DNA of 64,000 nt from JABMQB01 sp963666575 (GTDB taxonomy: Bacteria > Bacteroidota > Bacteroidia > Bacteroidales > Prolixibacteraceae). This document shows positions 33,982-42,898 of this stretch, piece by piece. The notes beneath the pieces are model-generated. The model was not told the origin of the DNA. It saw nothing but the letters and a program-made list of their open reading frames with translations, and did no database searches. Made by a program: the position numbers and the translations under genes. The stretch lies in assembly GCA_963666575.2 (NCBI GenBank), contig CAXXYG010000011.1, forward strand, positions 1 through 64,000. Reading direction: 5' to 3'. Each line of letters begins with the position of its first letter. The stretch's first letter is position 1.

Positions 33982-36399
33982 TTAAAATTTTATAGATAAT
34001 TTGAGGTTTACCTTTCGGCTGGTCAGGTAATTGGGAACCGCAAACATATCACCCGAATTACTTGACACCCAAAAATAAGATATGGTATTATTAATATTTA
34101 ACAGGTTAAATACTTCGAGGCTCACAACCATCTCTTTTAAATTTCGGAATATAAAAGTTTTGGCTGTTTTATTGGGGCTAATAAATATTTTCGAAAATCC
34201 GATATCGACCCTGCGGTATGGTGGAATCCTGAATACATCCTGGTACCGCTCCGAATTTGGTGGCCCTGTAGGTAATCGTGATCCGTAGAATGCCGACAGG
34301 TGCATTTTATATGTAGGATTTCCGGGTAAATAATCTTGAAAAAACAGGCTGAAATTTATCTTCTGATCGGTAGGCCGGGGAATCCAACCATGCCCATCGT
34401 TGTCGATGTTTTCTTTCGACGACATAATGGAAAGACTGGCCCACGACTGTAAACCACTTACAAATTCGCCATTTATTTTCATGTCAATTCCGGTAGCGTA
34501 GCCCTTGCCAATTTGATTGCTTAAATACCTAATTCGCACATTGTCAATTTGATAAGGGATAAGCTGATCCATGTATTTGTAATAAGCTTCGGATGTGAAG
34601 CGGAACGGCCGGTTCCATGCGGTAAAAAGCAGATCGGAACCCATTAATACCTGGTACGACCGTTGTGCTTTTACATTGTAATTTATATTTCCTTTACGGT
34701 CTTTTAATTCTTTGTAAAAGGGCGATTGATTGTACATTCCCAGCGACACTTTAAATCCCATGTTGTTTTCCCATTCCGGAAAATAACGAAGGGTTACCCG
34801 AGGGCTGACAATAAGCTCATTGTTGAGGTCCCAGTAATTTAGCCGAATTCCTCCGGTAAGATACAAATCACCTGAATTAACAGGTACATTGTAGGCATCC
34901 TGAACATAGGCTGTTATCCGGTTTGAATTTAAATTTGTTTTATTGTTGACGCTGTAATACAACTGAATATCGTTGCCTGTGTAGGGCAGAGAATAACCTG
35001 TTGAATCGCGGTAAATCCATTCATTTATTTTATCATCAATTTTTTCGTGTTGGATTTTAGCCCCCCAGTTTATCAGGTGGTTCTCTGAATTATAAGCACC
35101 CTTAAATGCAAAACTAAAAACCCGTGCATCGAGGTAATTTCGGGCATGGTTTAAAAATGTACCAATACCTAAGTTTAACACACTGTCACCAAACTCACCT
35201 GAACCCATATTACGTTCTAACTCATTGAGGTAATATTGCCCCATAATATCATAGGTTTCTTTTTCGTTGGCCTGGTAGGCCGAAGCAATAAATTTCAGGT
35301 TCAGATTATTGTTTGGGTGGAAGTTTGCAGAAAAAGCACCAAGGTAGGTTGAAAATTCATCTCTTTCTTTTCCATCAAAATAAATTGTGGCATTTAAAGC
35401 ATTGTCCCAGGTTCCAAATGACGTTTTGCGGGTTTGTGGGATAAAATTGTATTGGTTTTGGGTAACATTCCCTAAAAATGAAATGTCGAATTTATCTGAA
35501 AATTCATAGGTGATAAATGTTTGAAAATCGATAAATTTTGGGTCGTATTCGCCTTGTTCATCAAGCGAAGTAAGTAAATACCTGTTGGTTTTATACCTGA
35601 CACCGCTAATATGCGAAAGTTTTCCTTTTAATGCCCTGTCTTCGATATGGGCTGATACACCCAGCATACTTACTGAGGCAGAACCATTAAATTCAGAAGG
35701 TTTTCGGTAATTTATATCCAGTACCGATGACATTTTATCGCCATATTTGGCATCAAAACCTCCGGCCGAAAATTCAATGGATGAAACCATATCGGAGTTG
35801 ATAAAACTTAGCCCTTCCTGTTGTCCCGAACGGATCAAAAACGGCCTGTAAATTTCAATACCGTTAACATAAACAAGGTTCTCATCGAAATTACCACCCC
35901 GCACCGAATATTGCGAACTAAGTTCGTTATTGGACGAAACTCCGGGCAATGTTTTTATTAAGGCTTCAATTCCGTTTCCTCCGGCACTGGGTAAATCGTT
36001 TACAAGCTTTGGGTCAATCCTGACAAAGTTGCCACCATTTTTACGTTCTTCAGTAACAATAACTTCATCTAATTCCTGATCGGAAAATTGAAGTTGAATG
36101 TCCCATATAATGTTTTCTTCGGTTTTAGCCCTGATTTGGCGTTCCTGGTTTTTATAACCTACCGACGATACAACAACTGTTATATCTTTTCGGGCAGGAA
36201 TACGTAATAAAAATTCGCCATTCCGGTTGGTGGTGGTGCCAATGGGATAACCTTTGGGCGCAATATTAACCAGCTCGAGGGGTTTGCCTTCGCTGTCAGT
36301 TATTGTACCTCGTAGGGTCGCATTTGTACCTTGCCCGTATACCAATTGATATCCAAGGCTAAATATATTTATTATCAGGAAAAGTAGAATTTTTTGCAT
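33982..36399 (-). CDS. TonB-dependent outer-membrane receptor
   Basis: This 805-residue protein has a signal peptide (LLFLIINIFSLGYQLVYG), an N-terminal carboxypeptidase-regulatory-like domain (GTITDSEGKPLELVNI, FLLRIPARKD), a plug domain (IEALIKTLPGVSSNNELSSQ, YVNGIEIYRPFL) and a 22-strand barrel to the C-terminus (VNLKLSIKF). No SusD partner is next to it, so it is more like a metal, vitamin or small-ligand receptor than a glycan uptake pair. The TonB genes at 61661-62779 are far away. The ATG at 36399 directly precedes the signal peptide. Confidence 0.93.
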   Translation of the reverse strand: MQKILLFLIINIFSLGYQLVYGQGTNATLRGTITDSEGKPLELVNIAPKGYPIGTTTNRNGEFLLRIPARKDITVVVSSVGYKNQERQIRAKTEENIIWDIQLQFSDQELDEVIVTEERKNGGNFVRIDPKLVNDLPSAGGNGIEALIKTLPGVSSNNELSSQYSVRGGNFDENLVYVNGIEIYRPFLIRSGQQEGLSFINSDMVSSIEFSAGGFDAKYGDKMSSVLDINYRKPSEFNGSASVSMLGVSAHIEDRALKGKLSHISGVRYKTNRYLLTSLDEQGEYDPKFIDFQTFITYEFSDKFDISFLGNVTQNQYNFIPQTRKTSFGTWDNALNATIYFDGKERDEFSTYLGAFSANFHPNNNLNLKFIASAYQANEKETYDIMGQYYLNELERNMGSGEFGDSVLNLGIGTFLNHARNYLDARVFSFAFKGAYNSENHLINWGAKIQHEKIDDKINEWIYRDSTGYSLPYTGNDIQLYYSVNNKTNLNSNRITAYVQDAYNVPVNSGDLYLTGGIRLNYWDLNNELIVSPRVTLRYFPEWENNMGFKVSLGMYNQSPFYKELKDRKGNINYNVKAQRSYQVLMGSDLLFTAWNRPFRFTSEAYYKYMDQLIPYQIDNVRIRYLSNQIGKGYATGIDMKINGEFVSGLQSWASLSIMSSKENIDNDGHGWIPRPTDQKINFSLFFQDYLPGNPTYKMHLSAFYGSRLPTGPPNSERYQDVFRIPPYRRVDIGFSKIFISPNKTAKTFIFRNLKEMVVSLEVFNLLNINNTISYFWVSSNSGDMFAVPNYLTSRKVNLKLSIKF

Positions 36400-36519
36400 T
36401 GGCACAAAACTAATAGAACATTTTTAAATTTAAACAACCAAAAAGTAATTAAATTGTATGAAGGAAGTATTTATTTACATAAGTTTTTAAAGAGGTGTAA
36501 AGTAGGGTGCCATCGCAGG

Positions 36520-37974
36520 TTAACGGCGCCGGAATATTTTAACACCATTAAGTGTTTTTTCCAGCTTGTAGTCTGATTTTTCAGTTTCTAAAAATTCAAT
36601 GCATAATAGGTCTTCCCCTATAATAAAAGTAGGTTTTTGATCATAGATATACTTGCATTCGTTTTTACTGTTAATTCCAAGTACTGCTTCTCTTTTGGTA
36701 TTTCCAAGATTTGAATTGTGAATTATTCGGGAGGGTGTACTCATATTGGTCAAAAAGTTGAGTATTTGAGCCCGGTTTTTACACACATATAAAGTCTCTT
36801 TTTCGTTTTTGACAGAATTTATATAAGTAGCTATTTCTTTTAAGTTGTCGTGTTGTTTGTAATATTTTTGATAATAAAATGCTGATGTAAGGATTGAAAT
36901 AATAATTACATACAAAAATCCGGCTACTAACCTTTTTTGCCGATTATACTTGTTTACTAACCATTTCCATTCAAATAAAAAATTGGGTAAATAAAAAGCC
37001 AATGGGGCAAGGCTTTGAATGCGGTAGTGATTGTATTGCTGGCCACTGCTTACAACAGCCACTGAGGTGAACAGTAGCCAAATAATTACAAATAAACGCT
37101 CTTTTTTGAACTGATTATTGGAGTTTTTTACAAAAATACTTAAATAAAAAAATAACATGGCTATAGGCCATTGGTGGATTGCCAATATAAAACCCAATTG
37201 TTTTATAAAAGTTGTTCCGCTTAAATATTTACCTGGTGCAATATATGTAAGGTAACTGAAATAGTCAAAAATACCTACCTTATAGAAATACAAATGCAAT
37301 AGTAAAAATGGGATGATAAAACCTGCCAGGAAAATCAGGCCTATTGTGATAGTTTTTTGCAGGCTTTTTAGATAATCTTTTTTTTCAGAAATTAATAGGA
37401 GGAAAAAAAAAAGGAACCATGCCATAAAATCAAATACAGCCAAGTATTTAATAATAAAGCCAATTCCTCCTATTGTTCCAATAAAAAAATAAGAGTAGAG
37501 ATTTTTTTGTTGAACATGAAACAACAGGTAAATAGCAGTTAAGGTAAAAAGGCTAAAAAATATTTCAGTATTAATGGGTAATCCGTAAGGTTCAGCGCGT
37601 ATTAGAGGATCGGCCGAAAGAAGCAGGATATAGGCTAATCCAACAAATAAACGCAGGTATAAGTTGGAAGTAAAACGGGCTTTAATTTTAAAAAGTAAGA
37701 AGGCGCATATTCCAATAACAACCGCCCCCACTAAACGGATAAAAAAAAGTGAATGGTAAAGTTTTATGAGGAAGGCAAAAATAAAAAAGATGCCTGGGGG
37801 TTTAAAATCGATGATGTCTTTATAAAGGATTTTGCCATTCAGAATTTCCATTCCCATAACCAGGTAGGTCGATTCATCGTGGTCGATTACCGATGGGAAA
37901 AATGAGAAAAAACGTACGATAATTGAAAAAAGCACAAAAAGGATTAATACTTTATATGAGCTAATTTTCCCCAT
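36520..37974 (-). CDS. GT-C membrane glycosyltransferase (PMT/ArnT type)
   Basis: This 484-residue integral membrane protein has about ten helices and the typical first-loop acidic motif of GT39/ArnT enzymes (FPSVIDHDESTYLVMG, D31/E34) followed by DIIDFKPPGIFFIFA. Such enzymes use polyprenyl-phosphate sugars as donors and act on the periplasmic side, on proteins or lipid A. The acceptor is unknown. A small soluble domain ends the protein (about 395-484). It stands alone. Confidence 0.85.
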   Translation of the reverse strand: MGKISSYKVLILFVLFSIIVRFFSFFPSVIDHDESTYLVMGMEILNGKILYKDIIDFKPPGIFFIFAFLIKLYHSLFFIRLVGAVVIGICAFLLFKIKARFTSNLYLRLFVGLAYILLLSADPLIRAEPYGLPINTEIFFSLFTLTAIYLLFHVQQKNLYSYFFIGTIGGIGFIIKYLAVFDFMAWFLFFFLLLISEKKDYLKSLQKTITIGLIFLAGFIIPFLLLHLYFYKVGIFDYFSYLTYIAPGKYLSGTTFIKQLGFILAIHQWPIAMLFFYLSIFVKNSNNQFKKERLFVIIWLLFTSVAVVSSGQQYNHYRIQSLAPLAFYLPNFLFEWKWLVNKYNRQKRLVAGFLYVIIISILTSAFYYQKYYKQHDNLKEIATYINSVKNEKETLYVCKNRAQILNFLTNMSTPSRIIHNSNLGNTKREAVLGINSKNECKYIYDQKPTFIIGEDLLCIEFLETEKSDYKLEKTLNGVKIFRRR

Positions 37975-38187
37975 TACTATCTTGTGTTTAACTGGTAAAA
38001 TGACAATTAATTTAGGTTGACCCCAAAATAAGAATATTTTTTGCCAAATTTTTAATAGAATGCTACTACTTTTTGTTCCATTTTATTTTTTCTACAATTA
38101 TTAAAAAATGCAGGAATTTTATAAGTTTGTTAATTTAGTTAAACCGAGAAAATTAGCTTCATAAGTGTCATCTATATTTATTTAGAA

Positions 38188-38598
38188 ATGATTCAGCAAA
38201 AAACCATCAGCTTAAAACAATATAAAAGAGGTTACCATTTAATTACATCTGAAATTGAACGGCAACTTCCTGAATTACCTGAAATCGGACTTTTACATAT
38301 TTTTGTTAAACATACCTCAGCAGGCATTGCTATTAATGAAAATGCTGATCCATCGGTTAGGGCAGATTTTGAAGGTTTTATGAACAAAATGATTCCTGAG
38401 AATGACCCTGTTTATATTCACACTTTCGAAGGAGATGATGATATGCCTGCCCATTTAAAGTCGTCGGTATTGGGCCAATCAGTAACCATTCCTATTACCA
38501 ACCGAAAATTAAATATGGGAATTTGGCAAGGAATATATTTTTGTGAATTCAGGAATTATGGTGGAAACCGGCAAATCGTATTAACTGTTTATAGCTGA
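38188..38598 (+). CDS. YjbQ family (UPF0047) protein
   Basis: This 136-residue protein matches the YjbQ family along its whole length: LLHIFVKHTSAGIAINENAD, DDDMPAHLKSSVLG, and GIWQGIYFCEFRNYGG. Members can supply weak thiamine-phosphate synthase activity, but their native role is unclear. The conserved histidines and acidic residues of the metal-like site are present. It is a single gene on the plus strand upstream of iorAB. Confidence 0.93.
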   Translation: MIQQKTISLKQYKRGYHLITSEIERQLPELPEIGLLHIFVKHTSAGIAINENADPSVRADFEGFMNKMIPENDPVYIHTFEGDDDMPAHLKSSVLGQSVTIPITNRKLNMGIWQGIYFCEFRNYGGNRQIVLTVYS

Positions 38599-38712
38599 CA
38601 GACGGCATTGTTTTCGTGTTTTTAGAATCCTACTTTTATTTTTTAGAAAAAACCTAATCAGAAGTGTATATTATTTAAAGTACACAAGAAGTTTTATGTT
38701 CAAATATTATTT

Positions 38713-40326
38713 ATGGTAAAATTATTATTGGGAGTTGAAGCAATAGCTCAGGGTGCTATTGATGGAGGAATATCAGGGGTGTATGCCTATCCGGGAACAC
38801 CTTCGACCGAGATTACAGAATATATTCAGTTTAATGAAACAGCACAGGAAAAAAACATTCACAGAATGTGGTCGGCCAATGAAAAAACTGCTTATGAGGC
38901 TGCTCTCGGAATGTCGTACGCCGGAAAACGCGCCTTGGTATGTATGAAACATGTGGGATTAAATGTGGCTGCTGATGCTTTTATGAATTCGGCAATTACG
39001 GGTATAAATGGTGGATTGGTTTTAGTTGTTGCCGATGACCCATCGATGCATTCCTCTCAAAATGAGCAGGATTCGCGTTTTTATGGAAAATTTGCGATGA
39101 TTCCGGTATGTGAACCTTCAAACCAACAGGAAGCTTATGATATGGCTTTTAATGGTTTTGAATTTTCTGAAAAAACAGGGCTTCCGGTAATGATACGGAT
39201 AACAACCCGATTGGCACATTCACGCGCAGGAATAGAATTAAAACCAGCTTTTAAAGAGAATGAACTTAAACTGCCCGGTAACTTAAAACAATATTTGTTG
39301 CTTCCGGCTTTTGCGCGTAAATCGTACCAAGAGTTATTAAATAAGCAGGTAGGCTTGGTTTCCCATTCTGAAATGAGTGTTTACAATAGTATTAAAGAAG
39401 GTTCAGATAAAAGCCTTGGAATAATTTCATGTGGCATTTCAATTAATTATTTGAATGAAAATTATCCAAATAATGATTGTCCATATTCGGTTTTAAAAAT
39501 CTCACACTATCCATTGCCAAAAAATTTACTTTTAAAATTAGAACAGGAATGTGATGAGATATTGGTTTTGGAAGAAGGGTATCCGTTGGTTGAAGAATTG
39601 ATAACGGATTATTTTAATAAAGGAACACTGGTGCATGGCCGTTTGGATGGCACGCTCCCCAGGGCTGGTGAGCTCACACCAAATCTTCTGGCAATAGCAT
39701 TGGCAAAAGAAGGTTTTTCGGGTTACGCTATACCTGATGTGGTTCAAAACAGGCCTCCTTCGTTGTGCTTGGGATGTGGCCATGTTGATGTTTATAATTC
39801 GATCAACGAAGTGATTAAAGTTTATGGCGAGGGCAGGGTTTTTTCCGATATTGGATGTTATGCCCTGGGTGCGCTTCAACCATTTGAATCCATTAATACG
39901 TGCGTTGACATGGGAGCTTCCATTACTATGGCCAAAGGGGCTGCCGATGCTGGTTTGAGTCCGTCATTAGCAGTAATTGGCGATTCTACTTTTACGCATT
40001 CAGGCATGACCGGGTTGCTGGATTGTGTCCTTGAAAATACAAATGTGAAAATTATTATCCTCGACAACGAAGCAGTTGCTATGACAGGAGGGCAGGATTC
40101 TTCCGCTAAAGGTCGTATCGAAGATATTTGTTTGGGTATTGGGGTCCATAAGGACCATTTAAAAATTGTAAATCCAATTCCTAAAAACCACGATTTAATG
40201 GTTCAGATATTTGAGGAAGAAATTCGTTTTGAAGGAGTTTCGGTTATTATTTGCCGTAGGCCATGTATTCAGAAAATTGCCAGAGAGAAAAAATTGAAAA
40301 AACTATCGTCAGAAAAAAAATCATAG
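38713..40326 (+). CDS. iorA: Indolepyruvate:ferredoxin oxidoreductase alpha subunit, short form
   Basis: IorA uses thiamine pyrophosphate to turn aryl pyruvates from amino-acid breakdown into aryl-acetyl-CoA, reducing ferredoxin. The 537-residue protein has the pyrimidine-binding domain first (GISGVYAYPGTPSTEITEY) and the TPP-binding domain later (CLGCGHVDVYNSI, VIGDSTFTHSGMTGLLD, VAMTGGQDSSAKG). It ends soon after IICRRPCIQ, so the C-terminal two-cluster ferredoxin domain of archaeal IorA is missing. iorB follows with no gap. This supports an anaerobic or microaerobic lifestyle. Confidence 0.93.
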   Translation: MVKLLLGVEAIAQGAIDGGISGVYAYPGTPSTEITEYIQFNETAQEKNIHRMWSANEKTAYEAALGMSYAGKRALVCMKHVGLNVAADAFMNSAITGINGGLVLVVADDPSMHSSQNEQDSRFYGKFAMIPVCEPSNQQEAYDMAFNGFEFSEKTGLPVMIRITTRLAHSRAGIELKPAFKENELKLPGNLKQYLLLPAFARKSYQELLNKQVGLVSHSEMSVYNSIKEGSDKSLGIISCGISINYLNENYPNNDCPYSVLKISHYPLPKNLLLKLEQECDEILVLEEGYPLVEELITDYFNKGTLVHGRLDGTLPRAGELTPNLLAIALAKEGFSGYAIPDVVQNRPPSLCLGCGHVDVYNSINEVIKVYGEGRVFSDIGCYALGALQPFESINTCVDMGASITMAKGAADAGLSPSLAVIGDSTFTHSGMTGLLDCVLENTNVKIIILDNEAVAMTGGQDSSAKGRIEDICLGIGVHKDHLKIVNPIPKNHDLMVQIFEEEIRFEGVSVIICRRPCIQKIAREKKLKKLSSEKKS

Positions 40327-40905
40327 ATGAAAACAGATATTATAATATCAGGAGTAGGAGGCCAGGGGATTTTGTCAATTGCTGCCACAATTGGGGGTGC
40401 TGCGCTTAAGAAAGGTTGGTTTATAAAACAAGCCGAAACACATGGAATGAGTCAACGTGGAGGAGCCGTGGTTTCACACCTGCGAATTTCGGATAAACCA
40501 ATAGCTTCAGACCTTATCCCTCTGGGGAAAGCCGATGTAATTATTTCGGTTGAACCAATGGAGTCGCTGAGGTATTTGCCTTATTTATCTGAAAAAGGGT
40601 GCATTGTTTCAAATTCTACCACTTTCGAAAATATAAAAAACTACCCTCCAAAAGATGCAATTTTGGAAGAAATAAAAAAAGCACCTCGGTTTGTTATCCT
40701 CGATGCTGAAAATATTGCTAAGGAAGTTAAAAACCCAAAAGCCTCGAATATGGCGATGTTGGGGGCAGCTTCGCCATTTATTAACATTGATAATGAGTTG
40801 ATTGAAGAAAATATTTCAGAAATATTTAAACCAAAAGGCGAGCTAGTTGTTTTAACTAATATACAAGCCTATAAAAAAGGCCGAAATATTGCAAAAAGAA
40901 ATTAA
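40327..40905 (+). CDS. iorB: Indolepyruvate:ferredoxin oxidoreductase beta subunit
   Basis: This 192-residue protein is the gamma-type domain of 2-oxoacid:ferredoxin oxidoreductases: IIISGVGGQGILSIAATIGG at the start, then ETHGMSQRGGAVVSHLR. It forms the CoA-binding side of the enzyme with IorA. Its ATG directly follows the iorA stop, giving tight coupling. A hairpin at 40954-40979 ends the operon. Confidence 0.95.
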   Translation: MKTDIIISGVGGQGILSIAATIGGAALKKGWFIKQAETHGMSQRGGAVVSHLRISDKPIASDLIPLGKADVIISVEPMESLRYLPYLSEKGCIVSNSTTFENIKNYPPKDAILEEIKKAPRFVILDAENIAKEVKNPKASNMAMLGAASPFINIDNELIEENISEIFKPKGELVVLTNIQAYKKGRNIAKRN

Positions 40906-40953
40906 AGATAAGCGATAAGGGTTCTCCTTATTGTGTGTTTGGGGGTTAATTTT

Positions 40954-40985
40954 GAGCCGTACGCAGAGGTGTGCGGCTCTTTGAT
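40954..40985 (+). terminator. Terminator after iorAB
   Basis: GAGCCG-N14-CGGCTC forms a stem with additional wobble pairs inside (GTACGC/GTGTGC), followed by TTTGATTT. It lies 48 bases after the iorB stop and just before the converging phosphoesterase gene, so it may serve mainly the plus strand. Confidence 0.65.
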
Positions 40986-41885
40986 TTAGTCAACTTCCCA
41001 ACCAAAATCAATGTATTCCCAATTAAAGTCTTCGCCATTTACATTTACCATAACAAATCCTTCTTCCATTCCATATCTTTGCCCTCTCCACCAGTTCGAA
41101 GAAACAGCCCCGCCGGTTATATAGTGGATACCATTGTAATTAACATCTTCCAAAAAATGAAGGTGCCCTTGCAATACAATTTTTACATTGTAATTTTCCA
41201 GTATTTCCCTTACTTCATGCGAATTTGTTATTATTGAACCTTCATTAAATGCTTCGGTTGGCCCTCCCATAATTTGTCGGCCTACGCTTAATAGTGGAAT
41301 ATGTGTTACAATAGCTACTGGTTTGTCGTGCCCAACTACCCGCAATTCATTTTCTAACCATTTTATTTCAGTTGAATCAACAAATCCATAATAGTGGTTG
41401 TCTTCTGTAATACCAATTCCGTCGATTACAATAAATTGCCAGTTTTTATGCTGAAAGGAATAATAATTTTTCGACAATCGATTGTTGTACATTTTTTTCC
41501 CGAATTCCTCATGGTTAGCTTCAACTCCACTTTCGGGGTACAATCCAAAAATTTCATGATTTCCCATTGAATGGTATATAGGCATGGCCAGCGATTTTAT
41601 AGTTTGTTCATATAAATTATACAAACTATCGCTCCGTTCAAACGAAACTCCCAATGCATCCATGATGTTATCTCCACCGGTAATCACAAAGTCGGGATTT
41701 AAATTGTTGATTGTATCAATTGCCTGGCTTAAACCCTCAACTGCCCTTTCTTCGGGCTGTAAATGTATATCGGTCATAAAAACAAATGAGAAAGAGTTTT
41801 TGTCGTTATTTTGAGTTGTAGGTGATTTGGTTTGGCAGGCAAAAACTAGAATTGCTGCAAGGAGGACTAAAATTGATCTTTTCAT
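40986..41885 (-). CDS. Calcineurin-like metallophosphoesterase, secreted lipoprotein
   Basis: This 299-residue protein has a lipoprotein signal (LVLLAAILVFAC) and the metallophosphoesterase metal-binding blocks in order: MTDIHL, ITGGDNIMDA, SMGNHEI, IVTHIPLL and QGHLHF. It should carry a two-metal centre and act in the envelope on a phosphate ester that cannot be named. It converges with iorAB and stands alone. Confidence 0.92.
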   Translation of the reverse strand: MKRSILVLLAAILVFACQTKSPTTQNNDKNSFSFVFMTDIHLQPEERAVEGLSQAIDTINNLNPDFVITGGDNIMDALGVSFERSDSLYNLYEQTIKSLAMPIYHSMGNHEIFGLYPESGVEANHEEFGKKMYNNRLSKNYYSFQHKNWQFIVIDGIGITEDNHYYGFVDSTEIKWLENELRVVGHDKPVAIVTHIPLLSVGRQIMGGPTEAFNEGSIITNSHEVREILENYNVKIVLQGHLHFLEDVNYNGIHYITGGAVSSNWWRGQRYGMEEGFVMVNVNGEDFNWEYIDFGWEVD

Positions 41886-42066
41886 TTGGTTTATATTTTA
41901 GGTAAAAATTATAAGTTCGATGAAGAAAATTTATTTAAGGAAAGAAATTTAATAAAATTTATAGTTAGAATAAAAATTATTCACTTAAACATAAAAAAAA
42001 CCATTTTACTATTGTACACAAACATACAATTGAATATTTTAGTATTAGAATTTAAATAACTTTTGA

Positions 42067-42333
42067 ATGCGAATTGAAATTGAACATTTTGATGAGGAAG
42101 AGCTTCAGGAAATGGGTGTTTTTGAATGGCCTGTATGGGAAAAAGATGAATCAAAATTTGAATGGTATTATGAAAATACTGAACACTGTTATATTCTTGA
42201 AGGAAAATTCTCTGTTGTAACGGAATTTGAAACAATCGAAATACAAGCCGGTGATTTTGTATCTTTCCCTGCCGGCCTAGAATGTGTTTGGGACATTGAT
42301 ATAGCTGTCAGAAAACATTATTCATTTGAATAA
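42067..42333 (+). CDS. Small cupin protein (EutQ/DUF861-like)
   Basis: This 88-residue single-domain cupin has the shortened motif set of the Cupin_3 group: EWYYENTEHCYILEGKFSV and IQAGDFVSFPAGLECVWDI. The first cupin motif usually holds metal ligands; here a glutamate and a histidine remain (ENTEHC). Likely cytoplasmic; the substrate is unknown. The dyad ATTGT-N10-ACAAT upstream near 42014-42033 could be a regulatory site. Confidence 0.85.
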   Translation: MRIEIEHFDEEELQEMGVFEWPVWEKDESKFEWYYENTEHCYILEGKFSVVTEFETIEIQAGDFVSFPAGLECVWDIDIAVRKHYSFE

Positions 42334-42376
42334 CACTTTATAATCTGAGTACTTTTACTTCTAGTGGAATAATAGA

Positions 42377-42805
42377 TTATACTATTGTAAGGGTGTTGCC
42401 CTCTTTCGTAACAGTATATTTTGTTAATGCACTCGGAGCTGGCCCGTTAACCACACCTCCATCAATACTAAAAACGGAACCATGACAAGGGCACGGCATC
42501 TGATTTGATGCTGCATCGTATGTAACCGTGCACGATTGATGAGTGCATACTTTTGAAAATGCCAGGTAAACTGTATCTGTCGATCTGATTATAATTATAT
42601 TGCCTTTGTATGCAAACCCACCAACTGTTTCTAAATCACTATAATCGGCATTGGTTAAATCAACTGTTACACCTTCTGTAGTGTCGTTTCCTGTATTATC
42701 TTCAGGTACATCATCACTTTTACTACATGAATTAAATACCATTGGTGCTGTTATTAAAACACTTCCTCCCAATGCTATGTTGCGAATAAATTGTTTCCTT
42801 TTCAT
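42377..42805 (-). CDS. Exported Rieske [2Fe-2S] protein
   Basis: This 142-residue protein has an N-terminal signal (MKRKQFIRNIALGGSVL) ending in a possible lipobox (FNSCSK), and a Rieske domain with both ligand pairs: C87-T-H89 and C105-x-x-H108. C92 and C107, in CTHQSC and CPCHGS, can form the disulfide of high-potential Rieske proteins. It is not beside cytochrome b or an oxygenase gene, so its electron partner is not known from context. A respiratory or detoxifying role is possible. Confidence 0.9.
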   Translation of the reverse strand: MKRKQFIRNIALGGSVLITAPMVFNSCSKSDDVPEDNTGNDTTEGVTVDLTNADYSDLETVGGFAYKGNIIIIRSTDTVYLAFSKVCTHQSCTVTYDAASNQMPCPCHGSVFSIDGGVVNGPAPSALTKYTVTKEGNTLTIV

Positions 42806-42898
42806 CTTACAAAGTTGTTATTTAGAATATATCTACATAACAACTTGCTGGTGAAATAGTTTATTATTCGGGACTAAAGAACAAAACTGCTGTCTTTT

